Positions 24,006-32,216 are shown, numbered from the stretch's first letter. The stretch is DNA of 33,684 nt from Limisphaerales bacterium (GCA_014382585.1 JACNJL010000065.1:1-33684); one strand, 5' to 3'. The notes: generated from the sequence alone by a model not told the origin. Program-made: numbers and translations.

Positions 24006-24920
24006 TTAATGGCGAATGTTACACTTGGGCAGTGCCTTCTTCAGTTCCGCCACGCCCGCGTCGGTGATTCGGGTGTACGACAAGTCAAGCGAGGTGAGCT
24101 TCTGGAGCTGGGCCACCTCCTTGAGGCCCGCGTCGGTGATTTTGGTGAAACTCAAGTCAAGCTCGGTGAGCTTTTGGAGCTTGGCCACCTCCTCGAGGCC
24201 CGCGTCGGTGATTTTTGTGATTTTTGAGTTGACGATGAAGCCGCTACTCAAGTCAAGCGAGGTGAGCTTCTGGAGCTTGGCCACCTCCTTGAGGCCCGCG
24301 TCGGTGATATTGAAGCAGACACCCAAGTCAAGCGAGGTGAGTTGCTGGAGCTTGGCCACCTCCTTGATGCCCGCGTCGGTGATTTTCGTGCGGTACAAGT
24401 CAAGCGAGGTGAGCTGCTGGAGCTTGGCCAGCTCCTTGAGGCCCGCGCCGGTGATTGAGGTTTCTCCCAAGTGAAGCTCGGTGAGCTGCTGGAGCTGGGT
24501 CACCTCCTTGAGGCCCGCGTCGGTGATTGAGGTGCGGTACAAGTGAAGCAAGGTGAGCTGCTGGAGCTGGGCCAAATCCTTAAAGCTCCCGTCGGTGAAA
24601 TAGGCGTCGCCCAAGATCAACCCAAACGCCGATGTCGGCACGGGGAGCGATGACAGCATCCGGGGTTTCCAGTTAAGGGTCCTGAATGTCGGGATGGACT
24701 TATGTGGCCCCATCCACTGGGCATTAAACCCCGCCTTTTCCCACGCGGCAACCATTTTGGGAGTTAACCCTGCCTTCTCCCACGCGGCAACCAGTGCTGG
24801 CGGCATGGGCGTCACCGACTCAGGCTTTTCCGTCTCCGCGTTTTCCTTTTTCCCACAACCGACCCCCATGGCGGCGGTTAGGAGGATGAGACTCAGGGTT
24901 TTCATGGGGTTCATTTTCAT
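24006..24920 (-). CDS. Leucine-rich-repeat lipoprotein
   Basis: The 304-residue product has a lipoprotein signal (LILLTAAMGVG-C22), a charged linker, and a duplicated VAAWEKAG motif (residues 44-51 and 57-64). Seven leucine-rich repeats of about 24 residues (113-290) follow, with the unit KEVAKLQQLTSLDLYRTKIT then DAGL. The repeat with ITDAGL endings is of the ribonuclease-inhibitor-like or internalin-like LRR type that forms protein-binding solenoids. Repeat 4 has one extra residue. Repeat 5 carries an insertion (SSGFIVNSKITK) that lengthens it to about 32. The final half-repeat (AELKKALPKCNIRH) caps the array. It probably faces the periplasm or surface and binds a protein or glycan partner; none is evident nearby. 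ATGs at 24920, 24914 and 24905 are all possible starts. I chose 24920 because of the -10-like box 5 bp upstream. Confidence 0.85.
   Translation of the reverse strand: MKMNPMKTLSLILLTAAMGVGCGKKENAETEKPESVTPMPPALVAAWEKAGLTPKMVAAWEKAGFNAQWMGPHKSIPTFRTLNWKPRMLSSLPVPTSAFGLILGDAYFTDGSFKDLAQLQQLTLLHLYRTSITDAGLKEVTQLQQLTELHLGETSITGAGLKELAKLQQLTSLDLYRTKITDAGIKEVAKLQQLTSLDLGVCFNITDAGLKEVAKLQKLTSLDLSSGFIVNSKITKITDAGLEEVAKLQKLTELDLSFTKITDAGLKEVAQLQKLTSLDLSYTRITDAGVAELKKALPKCNIRH
24051..24584 (-). repeat. Coding tandem LRR array, 72 bp period
   Basis: The LRR codons are nearly identical from unit to unit at the DNA level. For example, 'ccgcgtcggtgat' and 'caagtcaagc' recur at almost every unit, usually 72 bp apart. 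Such conservation of nucleotides, not only residues, points to recent duplication or gene conversion between units. Confidence 0.75.
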
Positions 24921-24925
24921 ACCGG

Positions 24926-24953
24926 AGGATATCCCGCGGCGGCGGGATTGGAA
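24926..24953 (-). promoter_or_regulatory. Weak putative promoter of the LRR gene
   Basis: On the minus strand TTCCAA (24948-24953), a 16 bp spacer and TATCCT (24926-24931) end 5 bp before the ATG at 24920. The -35 is weak. The sequence CCTCCGGT occurs twice here, once beside the start codon and once about 50 bp upstream. Confidence 0.3.
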
Positions 24954-24984
24954 ATGGTAATGTTCTGTCTTTTTACCGGAGGAC

Positions 24985-25039
24985 GGTAGGGCTGGCTCTC
25001 CGAGTCAGCCGCGGCGCGGTGGGGACACCCCGCCCTACC
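24985..25039. repeat. Three-way hairpin repeat element
   Basis: An outer pair GGTAGGGC / GCCCTACC (24985-24992 with 25032-25039) encloses two inner hairpins: GGCTGGCTC-TCC-GAGTCAGCC (24990-25010, one G-T pair, sharing a few bases with the outer arm) and GGTGGGG-ACA-CCCCGCC (about 25018-25034). The layout is that of a cruciform or REP-like unit. It lies in the 333 bp gap 24921-25253, which has no credible gene. Confidence 0.6.
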
Positions 25040-25091
25040 CAGGACTCCCGGAGTCGGTAAAGGCTCATTGGGTAACAATCGTTAAATGAGA

Positions 25092-25159
25092 CTCACGCGG
25101 AGGCGCGAAGCCGCGGAGGGATTTTTTCGTTTCTCCGCGTCTCCGCGCCTCCGCGTGAG
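25092..25159. repeat. GC-rich inverted repeat, copy 2
   Basis: The arm 25092-25110 pairs with 25141-25159 at 18 of 19 positions. A nested CGCGGAG / CTCCGCG pair sits inside. This copy has one more CTCCGCG unit in its right arm than the copy at 23802-23859 and the same orientation. Both are followed by a similar word (CATATGCAAAC here, CCTATGCGAC there). Confidence 0.7.
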
Positions 25160-25215
25160 CATATGCAAACTCCCCAGCCTTTACCCCCATCCGTGAGGGC
25201 GGGTCCTTTTGTGTC

Positions 25216-25232
25216 GGCCCTTCGGGCCTTTT
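25216..25232 (+). terminator. Short GGCCC-TTC-GGGCC hairpin with T run
   Basis: A 5 bp GC stem with a 3 nt loop (25216-25228) is followed by TTTT on the plus strand. No plus-strand gene precedes it, so it may be part of the repeat cluster rather than a working terminator. It lies 22 bp beyond the stop of the minus-strand SGNH gene, where a T run on that strand is missing. Confidence 0.3.
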
Positions 25233-25253
25233 CGCGACGTTTTTGGTGGGGCG

Positions 25254-25961
25254 TTACTCGCCCATTAATTCCTTCAGCTTGGCCTCAATGGATTCGGCCC
25301 AGATGGTGTAGCCTTTTTCGCTGAGGTGCAGGAGGTCGGGCATGATTTCGCGGGTGAGGGTGCCGTCTTCTTTCAGAAATTTCGGGCTGATGTCGAGGTA
25401 GTGCACGGCCTTGCCGTCGGCGAGTTTCTTGAAAATGGCGTTGGCGCCTTCGTTGACTTGGCGGCGCTTGTCGGCGTTGTTGGTGCCCCGGGGGAAGACG
25501 CCGAGGAGCAGTACCTTGGTCTCGGGTAGTTTCTTGCGCAGTTGCTTCACAATGACCTCCACGCCGTCGGCGATTTCCTGCGAGGTGTTGCTGCCGGAAT
25601 TGTTGGTGCCAATCATGATCACCGCAGCCTTGGGCTTGATGCGGTAGAGGTTGCCGTTGTCCAAGCGCCAGATGACGTGTTGGGTGCGGTCGCCGCCGAT
25701 GCCGAGGTTGACGGCGTTGCGTTTGGCGTAGTGCTTGGCCCACACGCCCTTGCCGCGGCCTTCCCAGCCTTGGGTGATGGAGTCGCCGATGAAGATGACG
25801 TCGCACTTGCCTTGGGCCACGCGTTTGTTGAAGGACTCATGTCGCTTGGTCCAACCGCCGCTGCGCGGGACGGGTTTGGTGGCGGAGTGGAGGTCTGGTT
25901 TTTCCTCAGCAAAAAGTGAGAGGGAGAAAGCGAGGGTGCCGATCAACAAAGTGGATTTCAT
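25254..25961 (-). CDS. Secreted SGNH/GDSL hydrolase
   Basis: The 235-residue product has a signal peptide (LLIGTLAFSLSLFAEE) and all SGNH blocks. Block I is FIGDSITQGW with nucleophile Ser61. The block II glycine is in NLGIGGDRTQH. Block III is MIGTNNSG with Asn120. Block V is D199-LLH202. It resembles the acetylhydrolase-like SGNH family that removes acetyl groups from polysaccharides or lipids. The substrate is unproven but fits the other exported carbohydrate-related enzymes here. The ATG at 25961 is chosen over a TTG three codons upstream because of the promoter 8 bp before it. Confidence 0.92.
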   Translation of the reverse strand: MKSTLLIGTLAFSLSLFAEEKPDLHSATKPVPRSGGWTKRHESFNKRVAQGKCDVIFIGDSITQGWEGRGKGVWAKHYAKRNAVNLGIGGDRTQHVIWRLDNGNLYRIKPKAAVIMIGTNNSGSNTSQEIADGVEVIVKQLRKKLPETKVLLLGVFPRGTNNADKRRQVNEGANAIFKKLADGKAVHYLDISPKFLKEDGTLTREIMPDLLHLSEKGYTIWAESIEAKLKELMGE

Positions 25962-25969
25962 AGACCCCA

Positions 25970-25998
25970 AAAGTAGGGGGTCGCACGCGAAAAGTCAA
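25970..25998 (-). promoter_or_regulatory. Putative leaderless promoter of the SGNH gene
   Basis: On the minus strand TTGACT (25993-25998), a 17 bp spacer and TACTTT (25970-25975) end 8 bp before the ATG at 25961. The -35 region (25991-26007) matches the promoter of the DUF1080 gene at 23718-23734 in 16 of 17 positions. Confidence 0.55.
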
Positions 25999-26026
25999 AG
26001 CCTCAACATCGGGGGTTAAAGTGATT

Positions 26027-29000
26027 TCAGATTGCGGCGTTGGCGGGTTCCGTTGTGCGGCCGGTTTGCCAATCCCAGTATCGGCGGCAGGCGGCTTTGA
26101 TGTCTTCCAAAATAAGGTAGCAAATGGGTACGAGGATGAGGGTGATGAAGGTGGCGAAGAATACGCCCCAGGCGAGGCTGATGCCCATGGGGATGACGAA
26201 TTGTGCCTGCGTGCTTTTCTCGAACATGGTGGGCAGGATGCCGCCGAAGGTGGTGAGGCTGGTCAGGATAATGGGCCGGAAGCGCGCGCCGCCGGCGTTA
26301 CGGACGGCCTCAAGCATAGGTAGACCCTCGCTGCGTTTGCGGTTGATGTAGTGCACCATCACCAGGCTGTCGTTGACGACCACGCCGGCCATTGCGAGCA
26401 GGCCAAAGGCGCTCATAATGCTGAAGGTGGCGCCCATGATCATATGGCCGAGCAGTGCGCCGGTGATGCTGAAGGGAATGATGGCCATCACGATGAACGG
26501 TTGCGTGTAGCTTTTAAACGGAATGGCGAGCATCGCGTAGATGCCGAGCAGGACAATGATGCCGCCGATGCGCAGAGCGGAAAAGGACTCAGCGCGTTCG
26601 CGGCTTTCGCCATCGAAGCTATAGCTCATGCCGGGATGAGCTTCCACCAAAGCGGCGACTTTGGGTTCGAGATCCTGCCGGACTTTTTCGAGGTCCAAGG
26701 TGGGGTCATACTTATCGGCATCAGCCACCACGGTGAGCGTGCGGGCGAGGTCGGTGCGGCGGATGGAGGGAAAGCTCTCGTTCATTTCCAATTCGGCCAC
26801 TGCGGTGAGCGGCATTGAGGAGCCGTCGGTGGAGAGGATGTGCATGTTTTCCAGGCTGGCAAACGCTTTGCGTTCGGCGAGCGGGTAGCGCACCATCACG
26901 CGCACTTCATTTTGTCCGCGCTGAATGCGTTGCGCTTCGTGCCCGAAAAAGCCTCCCTGTACCTGCCGTCCAACCGTTGCGCGGGTGAGTCCGCGTTGGA
27001 GGGCGTCCGGGCGGAGGATGGGGCGGACTTCTTCTTTGGTGCGTTCAAAGGTGTCGTGAATGTCGAACAGGCCGGTGTAGGTATTCAGCTCGGCTTGAAT
27101 TTTACCGGAGACTTGGCTGAGCAAGGCGGTGGTTTTGAGCGAGGTATCCTGCGCGGGCAAGGCGAGCTGGATGGCAATGGGATCGCGCGTGCGGCCGATG
27201 ACCGCGCGGGTGGTCACTTCCTGCGCGCCCTCGATGAGGCCGATATTTTTACGCCATTCCGTGGCAAGATCGCGAGTCTTGAGATCCAGATAGCTGGCGT
27301 CGTGAAAATGAATACGATCTTCCGGAGCCATGATTTGCAGTTGTACTTCGCCGAGATGGGCCACGCCAGATTCGGCGCGGCCGCGCACGCCGGCAATATT
27401 TTGGCCGCCGATGGTGGTGATAATGTTGCCGATGAGGCTGCGCCGGATTGTTTGGCCAGTTTCGGGGTCGTCAAAGTCGGCGGTGTATTTTGCCTTCAAC
27501 CGGTCGGCTTCGGAAATCATCACCTTGAGTTTTTCGGCGGTGACTTCGTACGCGGTGCCCTGCGGCATCACCAGCCGGGTGGTGGCGATCTCCGCATCGA
27601 TCGGCGGGAAGAATACCATTTGCAATCGACCACTGAAACTGTAAGCGCCAATCACCACCGCCGCGCCAATGAATACGCAAAGAGTGACGTAGCGATGCAC
27701 CGAGGCGTGCGAAAGGATGGGCCGATAGATATGATCAATACACCACTCGAGGCCGTCGGCACACCATCGTTGTGCGCGCGCCAGCGGATTGAGCGTGCTG
27801 CGTTTGGGTTTGCCGGTGGAAAGACGACTGAGGTGTGCGGGCAAAATCAGTTTGGATTCAACCAATGAAAAAATGAGACAGGGAATCACCACTAACGGAA
27901 TTTGCGCGAAAATCTGGCCGCGTCGCCCCTCCACCATCAGTAGGGGCACAAAGGCGATGGCGGTGGTGAGCACGCCAAAGATCACCGGCACGGCGACTTC
28001 CTGCGTGCCCTTGATGGCGCCAATCAATGCCGTGCCACCGCGTTGTTGATGGGTGTGGATGCAATCACCGGTGACGATGGCGTCATCCACTAAAATGCCC
28101 AGCACGAGGATGAACCCGTACAGCGTAAAAAGATTAATGGTGACGCCCACGTACGGCATCATCGCAAAGGCTCCCATGAAGGCGACGGGTACGCCTACGC
28201 AAACCCACAACGCCACCGCCGGACGCAGGAATAATCCCAGCAGCACGATGATGAATGCGATGCCCATCAACGCTGAGTCATTGAGCGTGACGAGGCGTTT
28301 TTTGATGATGTCGGCGCGGTTGTTCCATACGTCGATGGATACGCCCTCGGGCAACTGCGGGATGAGGCGGGCGAGGTATTCGTTGACGATGTGCTCGATC
28401 TTCAGCGCGTTTTGATCGCCCGTGCGCGCCACGTGCACCACCGCGCAACGACGCCCGTTGAAGCGCATCAACACGCGATTTTCTTCGAACGCATCGGTTA
28501 CGTTGGCCAGCTCGCCGAGTGTGAGATGCGAACCGTCCTCGCGCGATTGCACAATAATTTTTTCAAACGCCGCCTTGTCAAACGCGCGGCCCTCGGTGCG
28601 TACCAGCACCTCGCCGTTGCGGCTGCGGATGACACCGCCGGGAATGTCCACCGCCGAGTTGCGCACCGCATCGGCCACGGTTTGCAGGGTAAGCCGATGT
28701 TCGCGCAGCACCTGTTCAGGAATCTCAATGCCCACCTCGTAGTTGCGCAGGCCGCGCATCACCACGCGTGAAATGCCTTCCAGCCGACCCGCTTCATCGC
28801 GCACGCGCTCGCCGAGCTGATGGAGGTCGTGCTCGCTCATATCGCCGTGGATGATGAGCGTCATCACCTCATGCAGGTGTTCCTCCAGCTTGACCTCCGG
28901 GGGCTCGATGCCTTCGGGCAAATTGTTGACCGCATCGACGCGGCTCTTCAATTCGTCCCGCAACTCCCGCGGATCGTGCCCGCTTGCGACTTCCACCTCA

Positions 29001-29278
29001 ATGCGTGCGCTGCCTTCGCTCGCGGAGCTTTTGATTTCTGCGATACCCGGAAGATCAGCAATGCTGTTTTCCAGCGGGATGATGATGGATTCCTCCATCT
29101 GCTCCGGCGTGGCACCGCGATAGGTCACGCGGATTTCCACCTCGTCCGGGTTTAAATCGGGAAACACCTCCACCGGCAAACGATTCACGATGCCGTTGAC
29201 GCCCATCAATATAATGAACACCATCAGCAAATTGGCGGCCACGCGATTGCGGGCGAACCATTCAATTAAACCATTCAT
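26027..29278 (-). CDS. RND-family efflux pump, inner-membrane transporter
   Basis: The 1083-residue protein has the full AcrB-type layout. TM1 is near residues 12-32. A periplasmic porter domain contains VEIRVTYRGATPEQMEESI and PGIAEIKSSASEGSA. TM2-6 follow, with the proton-relay pair D398-D399 in VLGILVDDAIVTGDCIH. A second periplasmic half comes next, then a TM cluster near residues 900-1060 (AMAGVVVNDSLVMVHYINRKRSEG). The DD pair argues for a hydrophobe/amphiphile-type drug or lipid exporter rather than a heavy-metal pump. VDDAIVTGDCIHTH differs slightly from the commoner VVDDAIVVVEN. It is the last gene of an outer-membrane factor, adaptor, pump operon, 17 bp after the adaptor stop. The cargo is unknown. 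Confidence 0.95.
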   Translation of the reverse strand: MNGLIEWFARNRVAANLLMVFIILMGVNGIVNRLPVEVFPDLNPDEVEIRVTYRGATPEQMEESIIIPLENSIADLPGIAEIKSSASEGSARIEVEVASGHDPRELRDELKSRVDAVNNLPEGIEPPEVKLEEHLHEVMTLIIHGDMSEHDLHQLGERVRDEAGRLEGISRVVMRGLRNYEVGIEIPEQVLREHRLTLQTVADAVRNSAVDIPGGVIRSRNGEVLVRTEGRAFDKAAFEKIIVQSREDGSHLTLGELANVTDAFEENRVLMRFNGRRCAVVHVARTGDQNALKIEHIVNEYLARLIPQLPEGVSIDVWNNRADIIKKRLVTLNDSALMGIAFIIVLLGLFLRPAVALWVCVGVPVAFMGAFAMMPYVGVTINLFTLYGFILVLGILVDDAIVTGDCIHTHQQRGGTALIGAIKGTQEVAVPVIFGVLTTAIAFVPLLMVEGRRGQIFAQIPLVVIPCLIFSLVESKLILPAHLSRLSTGKPKRSTLNPLARAQRWCADGLEWCIDHIYRPILSHASVHRYVTLCVFIGAAVVIGAYSFSGRLQMVFFPPIDAEIATTRLVMPQGTAYEVTAEKLKVMISEADRLKAKYTADFDDPETGQTIRRSLIGNIITTIGGQNIAGVRGRAESGVAHLGEVQLQIMAPEDRIHFHDASYLDLKTRDLATEWRKNIGLIEGAQEVTTRAVIGRTRDPIAIQLALPAQDTSLKTTALLSQVSGKIQAELNTYTGLFDIHDTFERTKEEVRPILRPDALQRGLTRATVGRQVQGGFFGHEAQRIQRGQNEVRVMVRYPLAERKAFASLENMHILSTDGSSMPLTAVAELEMNESFPSIRRTDLARTLTVVADADKYDPTLDLEKVRQDLEPKVAALVEAHPGMSYSFDGESRERAESFSALRIGGIIVLLGIYAMLAIPFKSYTQPFIVMAIIPFSITGALLGHMIMGATFSIMSAFGLLAMAGVVVNDSLVMVHYINRKRSEGLPMLEAVRNAGGARFRPIILTSLTTFGGILPTMFEKSTQAQFVIPMGISLAWGVFFATFITLILVPICYLILEDIKAACRRYWDWQTGRTTEPANAAI

Positions 29279-29295
29279 GGCCGTTTCGTTTTGTC

Positions 29296-30771
29296 TTATT
29301 GCTCTTCGGCCCTTCCGTTGACAGGTGATGGTGCAGCTTCACCGTCAATGCGTACTTGCAGGAATTGACCATTGGTAGCGTAGTCAATCGGCGTGGTAAT
29401 GATTACATCGCCCGACTTTAGTTTGTCTGTGTCGGTGACAATATCTTTTTCATTGCGCCACAGTATTTTGATTTTCAAGCGCTTGAGGATGGTTTGGCCA
29501 TCTTTTTGAATAGCCAGGGCTACTTCGTTACCGTGCCGCACGGCGTGGCGTGGGAGCACGAATACATTTTCCAACGTATCGCCGGTAATGGTGGCTTGTA
29601 CGAAGAGTCCCGCTCGAAGATAGGGTCTATCACCGTAGGGTTCGGGGATGTGCGCGATCAACGCAAGTTGTTGGCTGGTGGCATCATGCCGGCCGCTGTC
29701 ACGTGAAATGTAGCCACCTGGCCAATGATGCATATCGCGGCCGATTTGCATGCGAATATCCACCGCCGGCGGATCGATGGGCACTTCGATTTGCATGGCC
29801 TGCGTCTCGTTGGTGTTTGTGCGGTGCAGGGGCACACGGATGTGATTCAGGCGGGCATTGGAAACGGGTAGGTGTACCTCCGCATAATCCGTGGCAATTG
29901 CCATAGCCAGCACGGTGCCAGAGGTGACATACTGGCCAATGTCCGCGTTTTTGGCAATGATACGGCCGGGGTATTTAGGCGCGCGCACAACGGTGCGGGC
30001 GAGGTCAACGTTTGCCTGTGCGAGGGCGACGTTTGCCACGCGAATCTGTGCCTCGAGATCGGCTTCTAATTGGTCCGGCCGCAATGCAAGATCTTCCTTG
30101 GCCTTGGCCAATTCAGCTCCCCTGGCTTGGGCCTTTGCTGCGGCCTCGGCTACTTGCGGCTCGTTGCGCGCGAGGGGGCTGGATTTGTCCAATGTATTCA
30201 GCCGATTGAGATTGGCGATGGCCGCGGAGCGGCGGGCTTTCTCCAATTCCAGGGTCGCATCGGCTTGTGCAAGATTGGCCTGTGCCATGACCACGGCGTT
30301 GGAATACGCAGAGCGTTCAAGCTTTTGCAACGCCAGCTTTGCGTTTAATTGCGCTAGCGTGGCTTCGGCGCGAGCGATGTCATTGGAAGGATTAGTCTTA
30401 TCCAAGGTAAGCAATACTTGTTCGGGCTGAAAAAAACCACCCTCGCGAAACACCTGCTCAATGGAAATAATTCGGCCGCTCACTTCCGGAATGATACTGC
30501 TCTGTGCACGCGCACGTACACGGCCTTGACTAGGGATTTTAATGACAAAATTCTGCGGCTGAAGGCGAATGGCTTGGACCACTGTTACCTGCCGCTTAGG
30601 TTTTTTGCGTTCGGCTGCTTTTTGATGCGTCCAAAAATATTGCGCAGTAAAAAAACTGCCAGCGAGAATGCCTCCTCCCACCAGTACGCCAACAAGCGTT
30701 CGCGCTATGCCCTCACGTGGCGGTGGGGATTCTTCAGAATCAGTTTCGGATAATTTTTCGGCTTTGCTCAT
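29296..30771 (-). CDS. RND efflux periplasmic adaptor (HlyD/MFP family)
   Basis: This 491-residue protein has one N-terminal membrane anchor (residues about 24-47, ARTLVGVLVGGGILAGSFF). A lipoyl half-motif follows (QGRVRARAQSSIIPEVSGRI), then a long alanine-rich coiled-coil hairpin (about 130-255), the second lipoyl half (VVRAPKYPGRIIAKNADIGQYVTSG), a beta-barrel and a membrane-proximal domain. It is somewhat longer than typical AcrA-type adaptors and uses a transmembrane anchor rather than a lipidated cysteine. Its start overlaps the stop of the outer-membrane factor gene by 4 bp, indicating coupling. Confidence 0.93.
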   Translation of the reverse strand: MSKAEKLSETDSEESPPPREGIARTLVGVLVGGGILAGSFFTAQYFWTHQKAAERKKPKRQVTVVQAIRLQPQNFVIKIPSQGRVRARAQSSIIPEVSGRIISIEQVFREGGFFQPEQVLLTLDKTNPSNDIARAEATLAQLNAKLALQKLERSAYSNAVVMAQANLAQADATLELEKARRSAAIANLNRLNTLDKSSPLARNEPQVAEAAAKAQARGAELAKAKEDLALRPDQLEADLEAQIRVANVALAQANVDLARTVVRAPKYPGRIIAKNADIGQYVTSGTVLAMAIATDYAEVHLPVSNARLNHIRVPLHRTNTNETQAMQIEVPIDPPAVDIRMQIGRDMHHWPGGYISRDSGRHDATSQQLALIAHIPEPYGDRPYLRAGLFVQATITGDTLENVFVLPRHAVRHGNEVALAIQKDGQTILKRLKIKILWRNEKDIVTDTDKLKSGDVIITTPIDYATNGQFLQVRIDGEAAPSPVNGRAEEQ

Positions 30772-32216
30772 TCCTTGTTGGGCTCAAGTTTAGGTTCAGT
30801 AAACTCGCCGCCGAGCGCGAGGTAAAGGTCGATGCGGTTTTGCAGGCGAACATTTTGAAGCTCCAATAAAGATCGCTTGGCATTGAATACCCGCCGTTGC
30901 GATTCGAGCACGGTCACGATCTCCGCCAGTCCGGCCTGGTAATCATCCAACGCCAGCGTCCGGGCCTCGCTCGCCTCGGTTACCGCGGCGCGTAGGGCGG
31001 TTTCCTGGGCGACCAGAAACGCCTCCGCCGCCAGCGCGGTTTCCACTTCGGCAAACGCCTGCAGCGCAGTTTGCACGTACAGATTGCGCGTTTCCTCGCG
31101 TTGGGCTTCGGCGCGTTCGATTTGCGATTTAATTTTCCCGCCATCCAAAATTGGCCGGGTGAGATTCGCCGCGAGGCTCCAGATATTGTTGTTGATATCC
31201 AACACTTCCTTCAATTCATCGCTGGAGGTGCCCGCGCTGGCGGTGAGTTTAATTTGGGGCAGCCGATCCTTGCGCGCCGCGCTCACGCGCCGATGGGCGG
31301 CGAGATAGTTCCGTTGAGCTGCCAATACATCCGGCCGACGTTCCAGCAATTGTGCGGGCAACCCGGCCGGCACCGCTGCGGCGAGCGTGGGCAGCGCGGC
31401 GGTCAGCGCTACTTCGCCTTTGGGATAGCGGCCCAGTAAAATTTCTAGCGACCGCCGGGCGCCGTCGCGTTCGCGCAGCCTAAGTTGAATTGCGTTTTCC
31501 GCGTTGCGGACGCTGGTGCGCATCAGCCTCACGTCCAGTGCCTTGGTTAACCCGCGCTGAAATCCATCCTCTAAAACCGCGAGGTTGTTGGTGTAACTTT
31601 GCAGAGTTTGTCGGGCCAGTTGCGATTGAAGTTCCGCTTCGGCCAGACTGAACCAGCCCTTGGCCGTGTTGGCGGCGAGGCTCAGGCGCGCGGCGTGCAG
31701 GTTGGCCGCCGCCTCGCCGGCGTCCAGCCGAGCGGCTGCCCGCGTGTCCGCCAGTCGCCCCCACACATCCCATTCCCAGGCGAGATCCAGTTGTGGTGTA
31801 TAACGGTATGAACGGCTGGTGGATATGCTAAAGCCGCTAGTGGAACTGCGCTTAGTCCGCGAGGCCACCGCCGTGGCGTTGAGGGTGGGTTTTAATTCTG
31901 CTCCGGCAAGGCGCAGATTCGCCTGCGCCGTTTGCAGGCGCGCGGCGGTTACGCGTAGATCAGGATTCTTCGCCATCGCTTCCCGCACCAGTGCATTCAG
32001 CGTGGCATCATTGAAATCTGCGAGCCATCCCGCTCCCGCAGGCGCGTTGGTGTTTGCTTCCCCTCCGCCAAATGCCGTAGGCAATGCTAGGCCTGCCCAG
32101 GCTTCCGGGGCGTTGGTTGAAGGGGTCGAGCATCCGTTGCCCCCAGCCAAAACCCCAATGCCCAGTGCTAAACTGTTGATGAAAATTCGTTTCACAAAAC
32201 CCCCCATCGCACTCAT
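30768..32216 (-). CDS. NodT-type outer-membrane efflux lipoprotein (TolC superfamily)
   Basis: The 482-residue product has an N-terminal signal with a possible lipidated Cys (AGGNGC29; the lipobox is a loose match). The two-fold TolC-type repeat follows: LNALVREAMAKNPDLRVTAARLQTAQANLRLAGAELKP in the first half and LLERRPDVLAAQRNYLAAHRRVSAARKDRLPQIKLTASAG in the second. RPDV and the A-A-R-x-x-x-LPQ pattern are typical of NodT-family factors. It is the first gene of the efflux operon and would form the outer-membrane channel. The promoter must lie in 32217-32417, shared with the divergent lipoprotein gene. No strong -35/-10 pair was found for this direction. Confidence 0.93.
   Translation of the reverse strand: MSAMGGFVKRIFINSLALGIGVLAGGNGCSTPSTNAPEAWAGLALPTAFGGGEANTNAPAGAGWLADFNDATLNALVREAMAKNPDLRVTAARLQTAQANLRLAGAELKPTLNATAVASRTKRSSTSGFSISTSRSYRYTPQLDLAWEWDVWGRLADTRAAARLDAGEAAANLHAARLSLAANTAKGWFSLAEAELQSQLARQTLQSYTNNLAVLEDGFQRGLTKALDVRLMRTSVRNAENAIQLRLRERDGARRSLEILLGRYPKGEVALTAALPTLAAAVPAGLPAQLLERRPDVLAAQRNYLAAHRRVSAARKDRLPQIKLTASAGTSSDELKEVLDINNNIWSLAANLTRPILDGGKIKSQIERAEAQREETRNLYVQTALQAFAEVETALAAEAFLVAQETALRAAVTEASEARTLALDDYQAGLAEIVTVLESQRRVFNAKRSLLELQNVRLQNRIDLYLALGGEFTEPKLEPNKE

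Noticed and set aside
23693-24067. Plus-strand ORF across the repeat region
   Set aside because: It reads through hairpin repeats and into the antisense of the LRR gene. Such repeat-derived peptides are common false predictions.
23802-25159. Composite transposon made of the two GC-rich repeats
   Set aside because: There is no transposase and no target-site duplication, and each repeat is internally palindromic, so only a repeat-bracketed gene is claimed.
26840-27868. 342-codon plus-strand ORF opposite the RND pump gene
   Set aside because: The RND reading is complete and motif-rich on the other strand, so this is a shadow.
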